Positions 45,123-55,436 of a DNA stretch of 64,000 nt are shown here, piece by piece; the stretch's first letter is position 1, and each line of letters starts with the position of its first letter. The DNA is taken from assembly GCF_009193265.1 (NCBI RefSeq), contig NZ_VZZZ01000006.1, positions 372,001 to 436,000 of the forward strand, written 5' to 3'. The notes under the pieces were generated by a model. The model did no database searches. It worked only from the letters and a program-made list of their open reading frames with translations, and was not told the origin of the DNA. The position numbers and the translations under genes were made by a program. Source of the DNA: Marinobacter changyiensis (GTDB lineage Bacteria; Pseudomonadota; Gammaproteobacteria; Pseudomonadales; Oleiphilaceae).

Positions 45123-45905
45123 ATGTCTGACTCCACCCTCACAGGAACATCGGGCGCCGCACTGACACCCTTACAGCAATTGATAGAAATGGGTGGCCCG
45201 GTGATGCTGGTGCTGATCGGACTTGCCATTGCGGGCCTGATTGCGTTTTTCTACCTGGTGCTGTCCGGAACCGTTTTCGCCCCCCGCCTGACTCGCCGAC
45301 TACGCTCCGCACTTGCACAATGGCAACAACAGCCGGACCGGCAGACACCGGAGCAGATTGCGGAGGCCTCTGGCTGGCTGGCCCGGGCCAACCCTCTGTC
45401 GCCGTTAATGGCCTACGCCATGACCGCTCGCCTTGACCGTCTCGACCCGGCAGCACTCCGTGAAGAGTTGGCTCGTCGGTGCCGAAAGGCGCTGCAGCCT
45501 TTTGAGGCGCCATTGAAAATTATCGAAGTGATCGCAGCCCTGGCACCGTTGCTGGGCCTGCTGGGCACTGTAATGGGCATGATGGCAGCCTTCAGCGCGA
45601 TGGCGACCGCAACCGGACAAGCCGGTGCCAGCGAGCTGAGCGGAGGTATTTACGAAGCTCTCACTACCACCGCTGCCGGCCTGGTGATCGCGATTCCGTT
45701 CGCTGCCCTGGCCGCCTGGATCGAATTCCGCCTGGGTCGGCTGAACACCATGCTCAACGATGTCCTGGTGCGCGTTATCTCAACCCCCTTGCCCGCACCC
45801 GAGATTGCAGCTCATGAAGCCGCAACGCATCCGATGTCTGCACCCCTCCAAATAAGCGGTGAACCCCCAGCGTACACGCACCGTGTTGCCCATGCAGCTG
45901 GTTGA
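45123..45905 (+). CDS. exbB: ExbB/TolQ-family proton channel component
   Basis: A 260-residue MotA/TolQ/ExbB protein. Membrane helices lie near residues 22-45 (GGPVMLVLIGLAIAGLIAFFYLVL), 135-158 (IIEVIAALAPLLGLLGTVMGMMAAF) and 175-200 (LSGGIYEALTTTAAGLVIAIPFAALAAW). The APLLGLLGTVMGM and EALTTTAAGLVIAIP segments are hallmarks. The ATG has GAGG upstream, and an upstream frame of 35 codons is not needed. It forms the ExbBD motor that energises TonB. First gene of the Fur-box-preceded exbB-exbD-exbD-tonB operon. Confidence 0.93.
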   Translation: MSDSTLTGTSGAALTPLQQLIEMGGPVMLVLIGLAIAGLIAFFYLVLSGTVFAPRLTRRLRSALAQWQQQPDRQTPEQIAEASGWLARANPLSPLMAYAMTARLDRLDPAALREELARRCRKALQPFEAPLKIIEVIAALAPLLGLLGTVMGMMAAFSAMATATGQAGASELSGGIYEALTTTAAGLVIAIPFAALAAWIEFRLGRLNTMLNDVLVRVISTPLPAPEIAAHEAATHPMSAPLQISGEPPAYTHRVAHAAG

Positions 45906-46293
45906 CCCCCGACCCTCGCGGGCGATGCCGATTCGCATCACGCCGCTGATTGATGTGGTGTTTATCCTGCTGGTGTTCTTTATGCTGACCACCCGGCTGT
46001 TGCCCACCGAACATCTGGAGCTCGAGAACAGCACGGCTTCCCGGGGTACCACCCAGGGCGAGCCACGCCCACTGGTGGTATTGGAAAACACCGGAGAACT
46101 GAGCTGGAACCAGCAACGCTGGCAGGTCGCGGAGCTGATTTCTGCCCTGCGCGCTGCCGGTATCGGTGAGCTGCACCTGAAAGCGGACGGCGCTGCCTGG
46201 TTGGCCGATTTTACCTCCAGCCTGAGTGAACTGAGCCAAGCTGGCCTCCAGGTACGTTGGCAGCGAACGCCAGCGAAAACCGGGAGCGAGTAA
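45892..46293 (+). CDS. exbD: ExbD/TolR-family protein
   Basis: About 133 residues with one N-terminal membrane helix and a periplasmic domain. The helix starts PIRITPLIDVVFILLVFFML, with the conserved proton-path Asp in PLIDVVF. The ATG at 45892 overlaps the exbB end by 14 nt; a GTG 33 nt earlier (VNPQRTRTVLP) is an alternative. Neither has a strong ribosome binding site, which fits translational coupling to exbB. It pairs with the second, altered ExbD encoded next. Confidence 0.9.
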   Translation: MQLVDPRPSRAMPIRITPLIDVVFILLVFFMLTTRLLPTEHLELENSTASRGTTQGEPRPLVVLENTGELSWNQQRWQVAELISALRAAGIGELHLKADGAAWLADFTSSLSELSQAGLQVRWQRTPAKTGSE

Positions 46294-46296
46294 ACC

Positions 46297-46703
46297 GTGA
46301 CACCATTGGCACCTCCGCCACCAGGAAGCGGCAAAACTTTGATGGAACGGGTGGAAGACAGCCTGCTGCCGCTGATCAACCTGGTATTCCTGCTGCTGAT
46401 GTTTTTTATGGTGGCAGGGCAAATGGCGGAATCACCGTTACCGGAATTGCCCGGCGTGTCGGAGCCGCGCAGCCCGCAATCGCCGGAAGCGGAGCTGATG
46501 GTTAAAAGTGGTACCGACTGGTCCGTAAACGGTCAGAACGTCAATGCGGACACCGTGCTGGGCGCCCTGCCGGAAACGACCGATACCAGGGCGTTGCGAA
46601 TTGCTGCGGACCGGAGCGTTACCATGGCCGACCTGGAGCGGCTGTTCCGGCTGCTGGAAGATGGTGGCTATGAAAACGTCACCCTGTTGACGGAGCCCGG
46701 TCA

Positions 46704-46707
<4 letters not shown>
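46297..46707 (+). CDS. Second ExbD-like protein with Asn in place of the membrane Asp
   Basis: A 136-residue ExbD/TolR-like protein. The membrane segment is LLPLINLVFLLLMFFMVAGQM, where the family Asp of PLIDVVF is Asn (PLINLVF). The periplasmic part contains RALRIAADRSVTMADLERLFRLLEDGGYENVTLLTE, a typical ExbD fold end. The start is GTG, 3 nt after the first exbD stop. Since the Asp is needed for proton-driven work in ExbD, this copy probably modulates or structurally completes the motor rather than conducting protons. A sequencing artefact is unlikely as the frame is intact. Confidence 0.87.
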
Positions 46708-47435
<728 letters not shown>

Positions 47436-47518
47436 AGCCCACGCGCTCTGTTCCCCGATGCCAGCAGACACGGTATGCTGCCGGCACCAGTCAACCAGAA
47501 CGATGTTGTCGCCACCCC

Positions 47519-48235
47519 ATGCCCCCAAGCACTGCACAAGCCAAATATCTGGGTCAGCTGCTATGTCACGTCACCACTGACGTGCTCTGGCAGCCAGCCC
47601 GGGGCTGGATTCGCCAGCGTCATCCGGGGTCGCAGCTGGCATGTCGTGTCGGCGCAGGACAGGCCACCTATCACCGTTTTAATCCGCAGGTGCGCCAGCA
47701 CAACATTACCTATGGTGCCCGCATGATTGTCGCCAAGCATCAACCAGACACGGCTGCGGGCTGGCTCTCGAGTCGTGAAATTCAACGTCGTGGCTACTTT
47801 GACGGCGAGCTCTCCACCGCAAACCTGCTGGCCCACACCTGCTGCCACGAATTTGCCCATCTGCTGCAACATGTCGCCGGGAAACGCCACCGGGGCTCCG
47901 TACACAACCGGCATTTCTATGAGATTCTGGACGAGCTCCATACCAGCGGAGCCGCCGAAGCCGTTCGCAAGCGCTTGTTGGAAAAGGCAACCGACCAAGG
48001 TATGGAGCTTCCCGTCGCAGCGTTTGAAGTAACCAGCCCCCAAGAGATGTTAGCCCGCTGGCAAGTGGGTGAGGCTGTCATGTTTGGTGGCGGGGCGCGT
48101 CGCATCGAGGGCGTCATCCGTCGTATCAACCATAAAACCTGTACCGTCGACGGTTCTGGCCGCTGGCAGGGTTTGCGCTACCGGGTACCGCCGCAGCTGC
48201 TCAAAAGCCTTCCCCGGCCCCTGACTGAGCATTGA
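47519..48235 (+). CDS. SprT-like zinc metallopeptidase-family protein
   Basis: A 238-residue protein with the zinc-binding motif HEFAH in ANLLAHTCCHEFAHLLQHVAG near residue 115, followed by HNRHFYEIL, which may supply the third ligand. The N-terminal region contains YHRFNPQVRQHNITYGARMIV. The arrangement resembles SprT-like minimal metallopeptidases, although I cannot exclude another zincin family. No signal peptide is seen. The final codons (PPQLLKSL...TEH) coincide with a segment that is repeated beside nasA at 52706-52759. Its stop lies next to a remnant of nasA on the other strand. Confidence 0.72.
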   Translation: MPPSTAQAKYLGQLLCHVTTDVLWQPARGWIRQRHPGSQLACRVGAGQATYHRFNPQVRQHNITYGARMIVAKHQPDTAAGWLSSREIQRRGYFDGELSTANLLAHTCCHEFAHLLQHVAGKRHRGSVHNRHFYEILDELHTSGAAEAVRKRLLEKATDQGMELPVAAFEVTSPQEMLARWQVGEAVMFGGGARRIEGVIRRINHKTCTVDGSGRWQGLRYRVPPQLLKSLPRPLTEH

Positions 48236-48288
48236 TGGGAGCTCGGGAAGGCGGCAGCCACAGTGGGAGCCGGTAGTTCGAATCGGGG
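48222..48288 (-). pseudogene. Internally deleted nasA remnant
   Basis: Read on the minus strand, 48288-48272 match the start of nasA (codons for PIRTT; 16 of 17 bases), and the rest match its 3' end (CG-LPEL-SML). The two parts are joined at the hexamer TGTGGC, which occurs at both corresponding sites of intact nasA (Cys-Gly of the N-terminal FeS motif and Cys-Gly of the C-terminal one). About 2.55 kb is missing. It overlaps the 3' end of the SprT-like gene on the other strand. Confidence 0.75.
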
Positions 48289-48292
48289 CCTT

Positions 48293-51200
48293 TCATTTAT
48301 CTTCGCCCCTCGATAGCACAAACACCGTCAGGGCCGGCAAGAAGGTCAGCGTGACAATCGCAGCGCCCACCAGGCCAAACAGCACGATGGCACCCACGCC
48401 GCGATACAACTCGGTACCTTCACCGGGCAGGAAGACCAGCGGCGACAGCCCGCACAATGTGGTCAGGGTGGTCATGGCAATCGGGCGCAGACGGGTTTCC
48501 ACCGCGCGACTGACCGCTTCGATGGCGGTTACGCCTTTTTCGCGGAGATTCCGGCGAGCCTGGTCGACCACCAGAATCGGATTGTTGACCACCGTTCCGA
48601 GCAGAATCAGGAATCCCAGCATGGTGATCATATCGAACGGCTGCCGTAGCGGCTGAAGCCCGATCATCGGCAGCAATCCCCCGACCAGATTCATTACCGC
48701 CAGCCCGACGATACCGCCGGCAATGCCCAGAGGAATCGCAGTCATAATCAGCAAGGGGTAACCCCAGTGGGCAAAAATGGCGACCAGCAACAGGTAGACA
48801 ATCGAGAGCGCAATGAGGAAGTTACCGGTCAATGCATCCCGGGTGGCGTTGAGCTGGTCGCTGGCGCCGGAGATGGTGACGTTGACGTCCGACGGTAGTT
48901 CGCCACTCGCTCTGAGTGCGGCTACCAGCTCGGTCCGGACCCGCTCGACACCGGCCTCAAGCGCGACCTCCTCTGGCGGAATTATATTCAGGGTCACGGT
49001 CCGGCTGCCATCAACCCGCCGAACGGTGCTGGTATCCACGGTTTCCTCGATCTCGGCAAGACTCGAGAGCGGCAAGGTAGCGCCCTGGGGCGTGTGCACC
49101 ATCAACTTCGACAACTGCGACAAGTCAGGCTCCCCGCCGGCATCGCCGTAGAGATAGATATCGATCTTGTCATCCCCGAGGAAAAAGTCATCGACATAGG
49201 CGCCCTCGGTCAGCGATGACACGGTAAAGCCCACGGCTTCGGTGCTCAGACCAAGTTCCGCGACCCGGTCCCAGTCCGGCCGTACCTGGATCAGCGGCTG
49301 AGCCAGGGTGAGGGAGCTGGGCTGGGTCTGGATGCGGGGGTTGTCAAAAATCTCCCCGGCTTTGCGGTAGGCAGCGTCTGCAGCGCGATAGATGGTGACC
49401 AGGTCCGAACCGGCGATATCCAGATTGATACTCCGGGTACCGCCATCGTTACTGGAAATTATCGAGCCCTTGGCAGCAAACGCCCGCATGCCGGGGAAGC
49501 GCTCATAGTAGGCGGTAAGTTCATCCATCAGGGCTTCGATATGGGTCGGATCGAGGGTTTCGGAGATTACCCGGATACCACTGGGCCTTACCTGCATGTT
49601 GAAGTAGGCCATGGGCGGGATCGCGGTTTCCCCAGCTGCGTAGGCTGCGCCATCCGCTTGTACCTGGGGCAGAAAGTGGTCTTCCACCTGGCGCGATATC
49701 CGTTCCATTTCGTCCAGGTTATACCCCGGCGGTGCGTTCATGCTGGCAAAGGTTTTAGGCTCTTCCCCTTCCGGCAGATACTCCGCGGGGGGTGTCAGCA
49801 CCAGGATAATCATCACACTGAGCACCAGGGTAACCGCCATGGTGGCAATGCGACGCAGAGGCCGTGCAATCAGCCAATGAACCTTGCTTGCCAGGATTTT
49901 GACCCAGCCCCGGGACTCCTCTTGTTGGCTGCCATCGCCGCCACTCTCCTCGGTGCCGAAATTGAGGCGGGCACAGAGGGTAGGAATCAGGGTTACCGCC
50001 ACCAGCATGGAGGCAACAATCGCGGCGGAAATGGCGATAGCCACGTCAGAATAAAGCTGACCGGCCTCTTCTTCGATAAACAGAATCGGCAGAAACACCA
50101 GAACCGTGGTCATGGTGGATGCGAGTACCGCAGGCCAGACCTCCTGCACGCCCTTGAGCGCCGATTCAACGCGGTCCAGACCTCGCCTTCGCTGTCGCTC
50201 TATGTTCTCCAGCACCACAATGCTGTTATCCACTGTCATGCCAATGGCAAAGGCGATGCCAGCCAGCGAAATAACGTTGATGGTGCGGCCGGTGATCAAC
50301 AGCCCGAGAAACGCCGCAATGGCACACAGGGGAATACCCACAACCCCCACAAACGTGGCGCGGGAGGACCGCAGGAACAGATACATCACCAGCGTGGCAA
50401 ACACGGCACCAATCCCGAGATTGGTCCAGACGTTGGCGACCGAGGCTTCGACGTAGCGTGCATCATCCGAATTCAGTGCCAGCACCAGCCCGGCGGGGGC
50501 CATCAGATCCTCGTTGATCAACTCCACTTCTTTCATCATTGCCCGCTTGATATCGATAACGTTGGAGCCGCTCTCACGGCGAACCTGCAAGCCCAGCACC
50601 CGCAGGCCATTGACGATAGACAGTTCGCGAATACGGGCATGGTCCTGCTCGATTCGCGCCACTTCCCCAAGCCGGGTGATGCTGTCACCACGCCGGGCCA
50701 CCACCAGTTGCTCCAGTTCGGCGATGTCCTCAAAGCGCCCCACGGTCCGCAACAGATAGCGGCGCTTACCGGAGTCAACTTCACCGCCGGAAATGTCCTG
50801 GTTGCGCTGCATGATGGCGTCTCGCAGGTCAATCAGGCTCATGCCGCGCTGGGCCAACTGGCGCTCGTCCACAATAATCTGCATCTGGCGGTCAGCACCG
50901 CCGCCCACCGACACTTCGGAGACCCCGGGCACACTTTCCATCCGAGGCCGGACCCGGTCTTCGACAAAATCCTTCATCAGGTCAATGTCGAGCTCACGGG
51001 GATTGCCTTCCAGCGTGGAAACACGGAAATACATAAAGGCGTTGGAGGAGAACGAGGACGCTACGATGCGAGGTTCATCAACGTTGCGCGGGTAGTCCGA
51101 GACCTGACTGAGGGCGTTGTTTACCTGAATCAGGCTTTCGGTAATGTCGACGCCAAAAGGAAATTCCAGTTCGATTTCTGCCGCGCCGCTGGTGGCGCTA

Positions 51201-51439
51201 GCGGACATCCTGCTCAGGTTCGGGACATTGCGCAGGTAGCGTTCCTGCTCAATCAGGATTTCTTTCTCGATATCCTGGGGCGTCGCTCCGGGCCACCGGG
51301 TTTCCACGGTGATAGTGCGCACTTCCAGGTCAGGAATCATCTGCACCGGAATCCGCAGTGCCGCCGCAGACCCGAGAATTGCAATGATCAATGTGACCAC
51401 GGCAACCAGGGTGCCGTGACGGATGATGCCCGCAAACAT
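48293..51439 (-). CDS. RND-family efflux pump inner-membrane transporter
   Basis: A 1048-residue HAE/AcrB-like RND protein of normal length. N-terminal IRHGTLVAVVTLIIAILGSAAALRIP, porter-domain segments ETRWPGATPQDIEKEIL and SVPGVSEVSVGGG, the fourth-helix motif FAIGMTVDNSIVVLENIERQRRRG near residue 395, and the second half helix LGFLILLGTVVNNPILVVDQARRNLREKGVTAIEAV near 920 are all recognisable. It uses the proton gradient to expel substrates through a TolC-like channel. Its ATG overlaps the stop of the membrane fusion protein gene by one base. Substrates are unknown. Traces of its 3' end are found upstream of nasA. Confidence 0.94.
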   Translation of the reverse strand: MFAGIIRHGTLVAVVTLIIAILGSAAALRIPVQMIPDLEVRTITVETRWPGATPQDIEKEILIEQERYLRNVPNLSRMSASATSGAAEIELEFPFGVDITESLIQVNNALSQVSDYPRNVDEPRIVASSFSSNAFMYFRVSTLEGNPRELDIDLMKDFVEDRVRPRMESVPGVSEVSVGGGADRQMQIIVDERQLAQRGMSLIDLRDAIMQRNQDISGGEVDSGKRRYLLRTVGRFEDIAELEQLVVARRGDSITRLGEVARIEQDHARIRELSIVNGLRVLGLQVRRESGSNVIDIKRAMMKEVELINEDLMAPAGLVLALNSDDARYVEASVANVWTNLGIGAVFATLVMYLFLRSSRATFVGVVGIPLCAIAAFLGLLITGRTINVISLAGIAFAIGMTVDNSIVVLENIERQRRRGLDRVESALKGVQEVWPAVLASTMTTVLVFLPILFIEEEAGQLYSDVAIAISAAIVASMLVAVTLIPTLCARLNFGTEESGGDGSQQEESRGWVKILASKVHWLIARPLRRIATMAVTLVLSVMIILVLTPPAEYLPEGEEPKTFASMNAPPGYNLDEMERISRQVEDHFLPQVQADGAAYAAGETAIPPMAYFNMQVRPSGIRVISETLDPTHIEALMDELTAYYERFPGMRAFAAKGSIISSNDGGTRSINLDIAGSDLVTIYRAADAAYRKAGEIFDNPRIQTQPSSLTLAQPLIQVRPDWDRVAELGLSTEAVGFTVSSLTEGAYVDDFFLGDDKIDIYLYGDAGGEPDLSQLSKLMVHTPQGATLPLSSLAEIEETVDTSTVRRVDGSRTVTLNIIPPEEVALEAGVERVRTELVAALRASGELPSDVNVTISGASDQLNATRDALTGNFLIALSIVYLLLVAIFAHWGYPLLIMTAIPLGIAGGIVGLAVMNLVGGLLPMIGLQPLRQPFDMITMLGFLILLGTVVNNPILVVDQARRNLREKGVTAIEAVSRAVETRLRPIAMTTLTTLCGLSPLVFLPGEGTELYRGVGAIVLFGLVGAAIVTLTFLPALTVFVLSRGEDK

Positions 51440-52527
51440 CAGCGTGCCCCTTCGCCAACAACCCGCACCGTCATACCCTGACGCAGGGCTTCGTTGCCCC
51501 GGGACACCACCCTGAGTCCGGCTTCAAGACCGTCAGTTACCACCATACGATCCCGGTAGGAGGTCCCCAGCTCGATGCGTTTTTCCTCAACCCGGTATTG
51601 CCCGTTGCCGGCAGGCTCGGCAATCCAGACAGTTACCCTGCCGTCAGGGTAGCGATTGATGGCATCCCGGGGCACTGAGAGTCCATCACGGCCAGCATCC
51701 GTTCTTAGAAGCCCGGTCAGCGCCATCCCGGGTAACACCCTGAGCTCTTCCGGCGCAGATGCCCGCAACAGGAAGGTGCGGGCCCCGGAATCGCTCACCG
51801 GCACCAGCACATCAATGTCTACAGTTAAACGCTCGCTGTTATTGGTACCCTCAACGCTGACCTGAAGCTCGGTGGAGCCGTCAATCAGGTTGTACATGTT
51901 CTGGGGCACCTGGAAATCAAGCCGGAGATTACTGATATCCACCAGCTCGACCAAGGGATCGCCCGGGGTTACCCACTCACCCAGATCGGTATGCCGTGCC
52001 TGGATAACACCTTCATAAGGCGCTGCGATACTGTGGCGCTTTACCAGCGCAGCTTGCCGCTGCTGAGTGGCTTGTAGGCGCAGCAGAGTGGCCTCAGTGG
52101 TTGCCACCTCGCTCTCCCGTGCACTGACTTCAGTGGCGGCAATGTTTCGGCCCGCACCGACCGACCGGGCTTCATCTAACCGGCGTCGAGCCTCAGCAAG
52201 GCGAGCCTCAGCCTCCTGGCTCTCCGCCCGGGCCGAAGCGAGAGCAAGCCCGGCAAGCTCGTCGTCCAGTTCGATCAACAGATCCCCTTTGGCAACCCGG
52301 TCACCCGGTTGAGCATTAACCAGATCGACCAATCCTTCCACTGAGGCAGACAGCCGGGAACTCCGCAAGGCGCTGGCGGTACCATTGAGCGTCACTTCCT
52401 CGACTATATCCGACTGCTCTACGACAGCCAGCTGCACCCCGGGGCCTTCTTGCGCCGCGCCGGACACCGTGAATGTGATCAGCCCGGCAGCCCATATCCA
52501 ATTCCGACACATCTCTGGAAAGTTCAC
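51439..52527 (-). CDS. RND efflux membrane fusion protein (periplasmic adaptor)
   Basis: A 362-residue HlyD/AcrA-like adaptor. After an N-terminal export signal (WIWAAGLITFTVSGAAQ) come the lipoyl half GLVDLVNAQPGDRVAKGDLLIELDD, a coiled-coil hairpin of about 90 residues rich in Ala, Glu and Arg, the second lipoyl half SIAAPYEGVIQARHTDLGEWVTPGDPLVELVDI, then beta-barrel and membrane-proximal parts. The GTG start with GGGAGA upstream is preferred; an ATG 15 nt later is possible. Translationally coupled to the RND gene. The outer-membrane channel gene is not here. Confidence 0.9.
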   Translation of the reverse strand: MNFPEMCRNWIWAAGLITFTVSGAAQEGPGVQLAVVEQSDIVEEVTLNGTASALRSSRLSASVEGLVDLVNAQPGDRVAKGDLLIELDDELAGLALASARAESQEAEARLAEARRRLDEARSVGAGRNIAATEVSARESEVATTEATLLRLQATQQRQAALVKRHSIAAPYEGVIQARHTDLGEWVTPGDPLVELVDISNLRLDFQVPQNMYNLIDGSTELQVSVEGTNNSERLTVDIDVLVPVSDSGARTFLLRASAPEELRVLPGMALTGLLRTDAGRDGLSVPRDAINRYPDGRVTVWIAEPAGNGQYRVEEKRIELGTSYRDRMVVTDGLEAGLRVVSRGNEALRQGMTVRVVGEGAR

Positions 52528-52705
52528 GTCTTCTCCCTGAAACCTGGTTCGGCAGGCTTGAGACAGTGGCTTGATACGACCGCTACTCACGATACATAAG
52601 CGCAAATCAGGCCAACTGACATTCCGGGATTCACGCCTCATTCGGTACGTTTCAATTGTTCCGGCAGACCTCATCGGGTTCATAAACCACAGGCGGATCT
52701 TAGCA

Positions 52706-52759
52706 AACAGGCCGCCGCAGCTGCTACACAGCCTTACCCAGGCTGTGGCTAAGCATTGA
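52706..52759 (+). pseudogene. Remnant of the 3' end of the SprT-like gene
   Basis: The plus strand encodes PPQLLHSLTQAVAKH and a TGA in step with PPQLLKSLPRPLTEH of the SprT-like gene. Nucleotides 52712-52790 align without gaps to 48188-48266, about 63 of 79 positions identical by hand count. The open frame upstream (LIGFINHRRILANR) may also derive from VIRRINHKTCTV of that gene, with a deletion. It overlaps the 3' end of nasA. Confidence 0.7.
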
Positions 52760-55378
52760 TTTAAGCTCGGGAAGGCAGGAGCCACAGTTGGTTCCGCATT
52801 TAAGTGCCGCTGCCAGAGCCTCGACACTATCGGCACCATTAGCGACAGATTTCTCGATCTGACGCTCGCCGACCTGAAAGCAACTGCAAATAATCGCCCC
52901 GGTTGCTTCCCGGGCAATGTCCCGGCCCGCCAACAGTGTTCGCGACTGTTCATCGCTTAAGCTCTTTAAAGCAAAACAGCTCGCAAGCCAGTCCACCGCA
53001 GGCAATCGTTCCGGTCGGGCATCTACCAGCAGTATTGAGATCAACCGGCCGTCGACGATGCGAGCAGCGCGGAAACAGCCATTCGTCGGGTCCGACATCA
53101 CTTGCTGGAGGGGGCCACCCAGCCACTGGCTCGCATTCCTTGGCCAGTCAACGCGCTCACTCCCCGCCAGCCACCAGCTACCACATTCCGCCAAAGGGGC
53201 GTAGCTCCAGTACCCGGCCTGCCAGCGCCGTGGCTGGGGTTCACGGCACAACAGGCGCCCATGCCACCGTGCCGGGAAAGGAGTGAGGTCCGCCAGACCG
53301 AATTTGGACTCCGGCTGGCCGGAAACCGGATCGGTGATTCGTGCCGTCAGCTGGGTTGCCAACCCCTCTGAAGCGAATTGTTGATTCCAATGAATCGGGA
53401 CAAAAACCTCCCCCGGACGCTGAGCATCGGTCGACCGGACCCGACCGGTAAAGCGGCCTTGATTTCGGGTCAGGGTCGCCAGTGCCCCGTTGCTCAGCCC
53501 CAACCGTTCCACATCTTCCGGATGCACCTCAATAAACGGCTCGCTCCGGTGCTGCAGCAGGCGCGGGGTGCGTGCCGTGCGGGTCATGGTATGCCACTGG
53601 TCCCGGATGCGACCGGTGTTCACTATCATCGGCAGCGCGGTGGCGGGGGACTCTCTCGGCAATCGGGTCTGAATGGGAATAAACCTGGCGCGACCGTCCG
53701 GGGTGCAGAACTGACCAGCGGTAAACAGTCGGGCCTGGCCGTGGGGAGCTTCCTCAGAAGCGGGCCACTGGATCGGCGACAACGCATCAAAACCCTGGTC
53801 GGACAGCTCCGCCAAAGCGCTGATATCGAAGACACGGGTGCCATTATTGTCACAGCCAGACAGCGCTGCGTGCTCACGGAACACAGCAGCCGGGGTGTTA
53901 AATCCAAAGGCTTCGCCAAAACCCAGCCGCCAGGCCACTTCGCTCATCAGCCACCAGTCCGGCCGGGCATCGCCAGCAAGGGGCAGAAATGCTCGTTGGC
54001 GGGATATACAGCGTTCGGAATTGGTTACGGTGCCGTCTTTTTCGCCCCAGCCAGCGGCGGGCAATAAAATATCGGCGAAGGCCGTGGTGTCGGTGTTTGC
54101 TACGCAATCGGAGACGATAACCGTCGGACAACGGGCCAGTGCTTCCCGCACCCGATCGGTGTCCGGCAGACTGACCGCCGGGTTGGTAGCCATGATCCAC
54201 ACCACCCGGATATCGCCCCGGTAAATCGCCTCAAACAGATCCACTGCTTTCAGGCCGGGGCCGTCAGCAACGCCGTCAGTCTGCCAGAACTTCGCCACAC
54301 GCGCTTGTGCGCCGGGGGTGTCGTAATCCATGTGGGCGGCCAGGGTGTTCGCCAGCCCGCCGACCTCTCGACCGCCCATCGCGTTGGGCTGGCCGGTGAG
54401 GGAAAATGGGCTGGCACCGGGCTGGCCGACGCGACCGGTGGCCAGATGGCAGTTGATAATGGCATTGCCTTTATCGGTACCCGCCACCGACTGGTTGACG
54501 CCCTGGGAGAAGCCAGTGACGGTTCTTGGAGTGGCTGCGAACCATTGATAAAAGGTGTCCACATCAGCCCGGGGGAGGTCACACTGGATTGCCACCGAAG
54601 CGGTGTCCGGGGCGGCTATCCGGGCCTCGGCCAGAGTGTCTCCAAAGCCGGCACAATGATCACGGATATACTCAGAGTCCAGACCCTGATGGTCCGCCAG
54701 CCAGACCAGCAAACCGTTGAACAGTACAGTATCGGTACCCGGCTTCAGTTTCAGGTGCAGATCCGCCAGTTCGGTGGTAGCGGTAGCCCGGGGATCAATC
54801 ACCACCACTCGTCGACCTTCACGGGCCGCAGTCTTCATCCGTTGATACAGAATCGGATGGTTCCAGGCCGCATTGCTGCCGCTCAGCACCAGCAAATCTG
54901 CCAGTTCCAGATCCTCATAGCAGGCTGGTACCGCGTCGGCTCCGAACGCCCGTTTGTGGGCTGCTACGGCTGAGGACATGCAAAGCCGGGAGTTGGTATC
55001 CACGTGGGGGGTTTTGATAAAGCCTTTCGCAAGCTTGTTGGCGACATAATAGTCCTCCGTCAGCAACTGGCCAGACAGATAAAAGGCCACGGATGACGGC
55101 CCGTATTTCGCTACCGAGTCCTGAATTGCAGCCGCGACAGCATCCAGTGCAGCAGGCAGCTCACTTTCGCAACCATCAACCCGGGCCTTCAGCAGCCTGC
55201 CGTGGCTGCCAAGCGTTTCACCGAGACTGGCGCCTTTTACACACAGGCGTCCGCGATTCGCCGGATGATCGTTGTCTCCGCTGACCGGCCCTGCACCGCC
55301 GTTCGCGGCTACCACTCCGCAGCCTACGCCACAATAGGGGCAGGTGGTTCGAATCGGGGATACTGCTGCTTCGGTCAC
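52724..55378 (-). CDS. nasA: Assimilatory nitrate reductase catalytic subunit NasA
   Basis: An 884-residue molybdopterin enzyme reducing nitrate to nitrite in the cytoplasm. The N-terminal [4Fe-4S] motif is CPYCGVGCGV...GRLCVKG, the molybdopterin domain follows (SNAAWNHPILYQRMK, LLPAAGWGEKDGTVTNSERCISRQ), and the C-terminal molydopterin-binding domain has NTGRIRDQWHTMTRT. After it comes a BFD-type [2Fe-2S] extension (CSCFQVGERQIEKSV...CGTNCGSCLPELK), as in many assimilatory nitrate reductases. The GTG start with GGAGG upstream is preferred over a longer frame. It lies divergent from nrtABC and is presumably co-regulated with it. Electrons probably come from the FAD protein at 59642-60877. Confidence 0.95.
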   Translation of the reverse strand: MTEAAVSPIRTTCPYCGVGCGVVAANGGAGPVSGDNDHPANRGRLCVKGASLGETLGSHGRLLKARVDGCESELPAALDAVAAAIQDSVAKYGPSSVAFYLSGQLLTEDYYVANKLAKGFIKTPHVDTNSRLCMSSAVAAHKRAFGADAVPACYEDLELADLLVLSGSNAAWNHPILYQRMKTAAREGRRVVVIDPRATATTELADLHLKLKPGTDTVLFNGLLVWLADHQGLDSEYIRDHCAGFGDTLAEARIAAPDTASVAIQCDLPRADVDTFYQWFAATPRTVTGFSQGVNQSVAGTDKGNAIINCHLATGRVGQPGASPFSLTGQPNAMGGREVGGLANTLAAHMDYDTPGAQARVAKFWQTDGVADGPGLKAVDLFEAIYRGDIRVVWIMATNPAVSLPDTDRVREALARCPTVIVSDCVANTDTTAFADILLPAAGWGEKDGTVTNSERCISRQRAFLPLAGDARPDWWLMSEVAWRLGFGEAFGFNTPAAVFREHAALSGCDNNGTRVFDISALAELSDQGFDALSPIQWPASEEAPHGQARLFTAGQFCTPDGRARFIPIQTRLPRESPATALPMIVNTGRIRDQWHTMTRTARTPRLLQHRSEPFIEVHPEDVERLGLSNGALATLTRNQGRFTGRVRSTDAQRPGEVFVPIHWNQQFASEGLATQLTARITDPVSGQPESKFGLADLTPFPARWHGRLLCREPQPRRWQAGYWSYAPLAECGSWWLAGSERVDWPRNASQWLGGPLQQVMSDPTNGCFRAARIVDGRLISILLVDARPERLPAVDWLASCFALKSLSDEQSRTLLAGRDIAREATGAIICSCFQVGERQIEKSVANGADSVEALAAALKCGTNCGSCLPELKSMLSHSLGKAV

Positions 55379-55436
55379 AAAACCTCCATCCTCTGGTGCC
55401 CGGCAATGGTTATCAGGGCTACCTGACCGATAGGCC

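Noticed and set aside
49541-51481. A 646-codon open frame on the plus strand opposite the RND gene
   Set aside because: Shadow of the high-GC RND gene on the other strand; composition is His/Arg/Gln-rich with no recognisable domain.
52571-52759. Small plus-strand open frame before the nasA 3' end
   Set aside because: It matches only the tail of the SprT-like gene, so I list the region as a remnant, not a gene.
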